11,667 nucleotides of DNA. It comes from Candidatus Tayloriibacteriota bacterium (GTDB lineage: Bacteria; Patescibacteriota; Minisyncoccia; Phycocordibacterales; UBA11359). Below the pieces are notes generated by a model. The model did no database searches, was not told the origin of the DNA, and saw only the letters and a list, made by a program, of their open reading frames with translations. Of the stretch, positions 11,634 through 11,667 are shown in pieces. The DNA is taken from assembly GCA_003455555.1 (NCBI GenBank), contig DMQX01000035.1, positions 2,329 through 13,995 on the forward strand, written 5' to 3'. A program made the position numbers and the translations under genes. The stretch's first letter is position 1. Every line of letters starts with the position of its first letter.

Positions 11634-11667
11634 CTGTCTCTTATACACATCTGACGCTGCCGACGAT
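11634..11667. other. Illumina Nextera adapter sequence (assembly artefact)
   Basis: CTGTCTCTTATACACATCT (11634-11652) is the complement of the 19-base Tn5 mosaic end, and GACGCTGCCGACGA (11653-11666) is the adjoining Nextera adapter. It sits at the very end of the contig, as expected for untrimmed read-through. Translated forward it gives the known artefact VSYTHLTLPT; reverse it gives MCIRDS. Confidence 0.98.

Noticed and set aside
11462..11650. Minus-strand frame beginning MCIRDS.
   Set aside because: Its start codon and first residues are encoded by adapter sequence; the rest is antisense to the hydrolase.

Overview
The window looks like a contig-end fragment from a Candidate Phyla Radiation bacterium, most likely Parcubacteria/Patescibacteria. 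The evidence is a short FtsK, an S-layer-type secreted protein with an N-terminal peptidoglycan-binding domain and Cys-bearing PAGCT...GYS.TTG..C repeats, a RhuM-Fic protein, a small DeoR-like winged-helix protein of a type I associate from memory with Parcubacteria, standard genetic code, and no convincing Shine-Dalgarno sequence before any start codon. This placement is inference; there is no rRNA gene here to confirm it.

Left third (minus strand): a compact cluster ftsK - small membrane-anchored Ig-like protein - recA, with gaps of 6 and 11 bases; recA is cut by the left edge. Divergent from ftsK is a 267-residue winged-helix protein with a clear sigma70-type promoter. This gene is surrounded and interrupted by copies of a 9-base motif, TAAARGACA: in the promoter, through the 5' UTR, in the linker-coding part of the gene (in all three reading frames), and past the stop codon. 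That pattern suggests the nucleic-acid motif itself is under selection and is the most unusual thing in the window.

Middle: a 661-base gap holds a hairpin, an exact DnaA-box sequence inside an inverted repeat, a strong promoter and about 450 nt of apparently structured leader RNA, all upstream of a 650-residue S-layer-like protein gene. This ends in a 16-bp bidirectional terminator. A 44-codon membrane-peptide reading frame follows, probably translated from a leaderless mRNA.

Right third: an intergenic region rich in hairpins and palindromes, then a RhuM-Fic gene bracketed by an almost perfect 29-base direct repeat (27/29 identical), then a terminator, then a very large secreted protein running off the right end. 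That protein has a signal peptide, a right-handed beta-helix, and an LCAT-like alpha/beta-hydrolase domain with a complete visible Ser-Asp-His triad; its reading frame is open to the contig end. The last 34 bases are not genomic: they are Nextera transposase adapter sequence, so the true gene stops being readable at 11633.

How they may work together (inference): ftsK and recA serve chromosome segregation and repair; the S-layer protein and the large hydrolase are surface or exported proteins of a small, probably host-associated cell that may take lipids from others; the winged-helix protein is probably an autoregulator and, because one motif copy lies between it and the S-layer promoter, could also influence the surface-protein gene.
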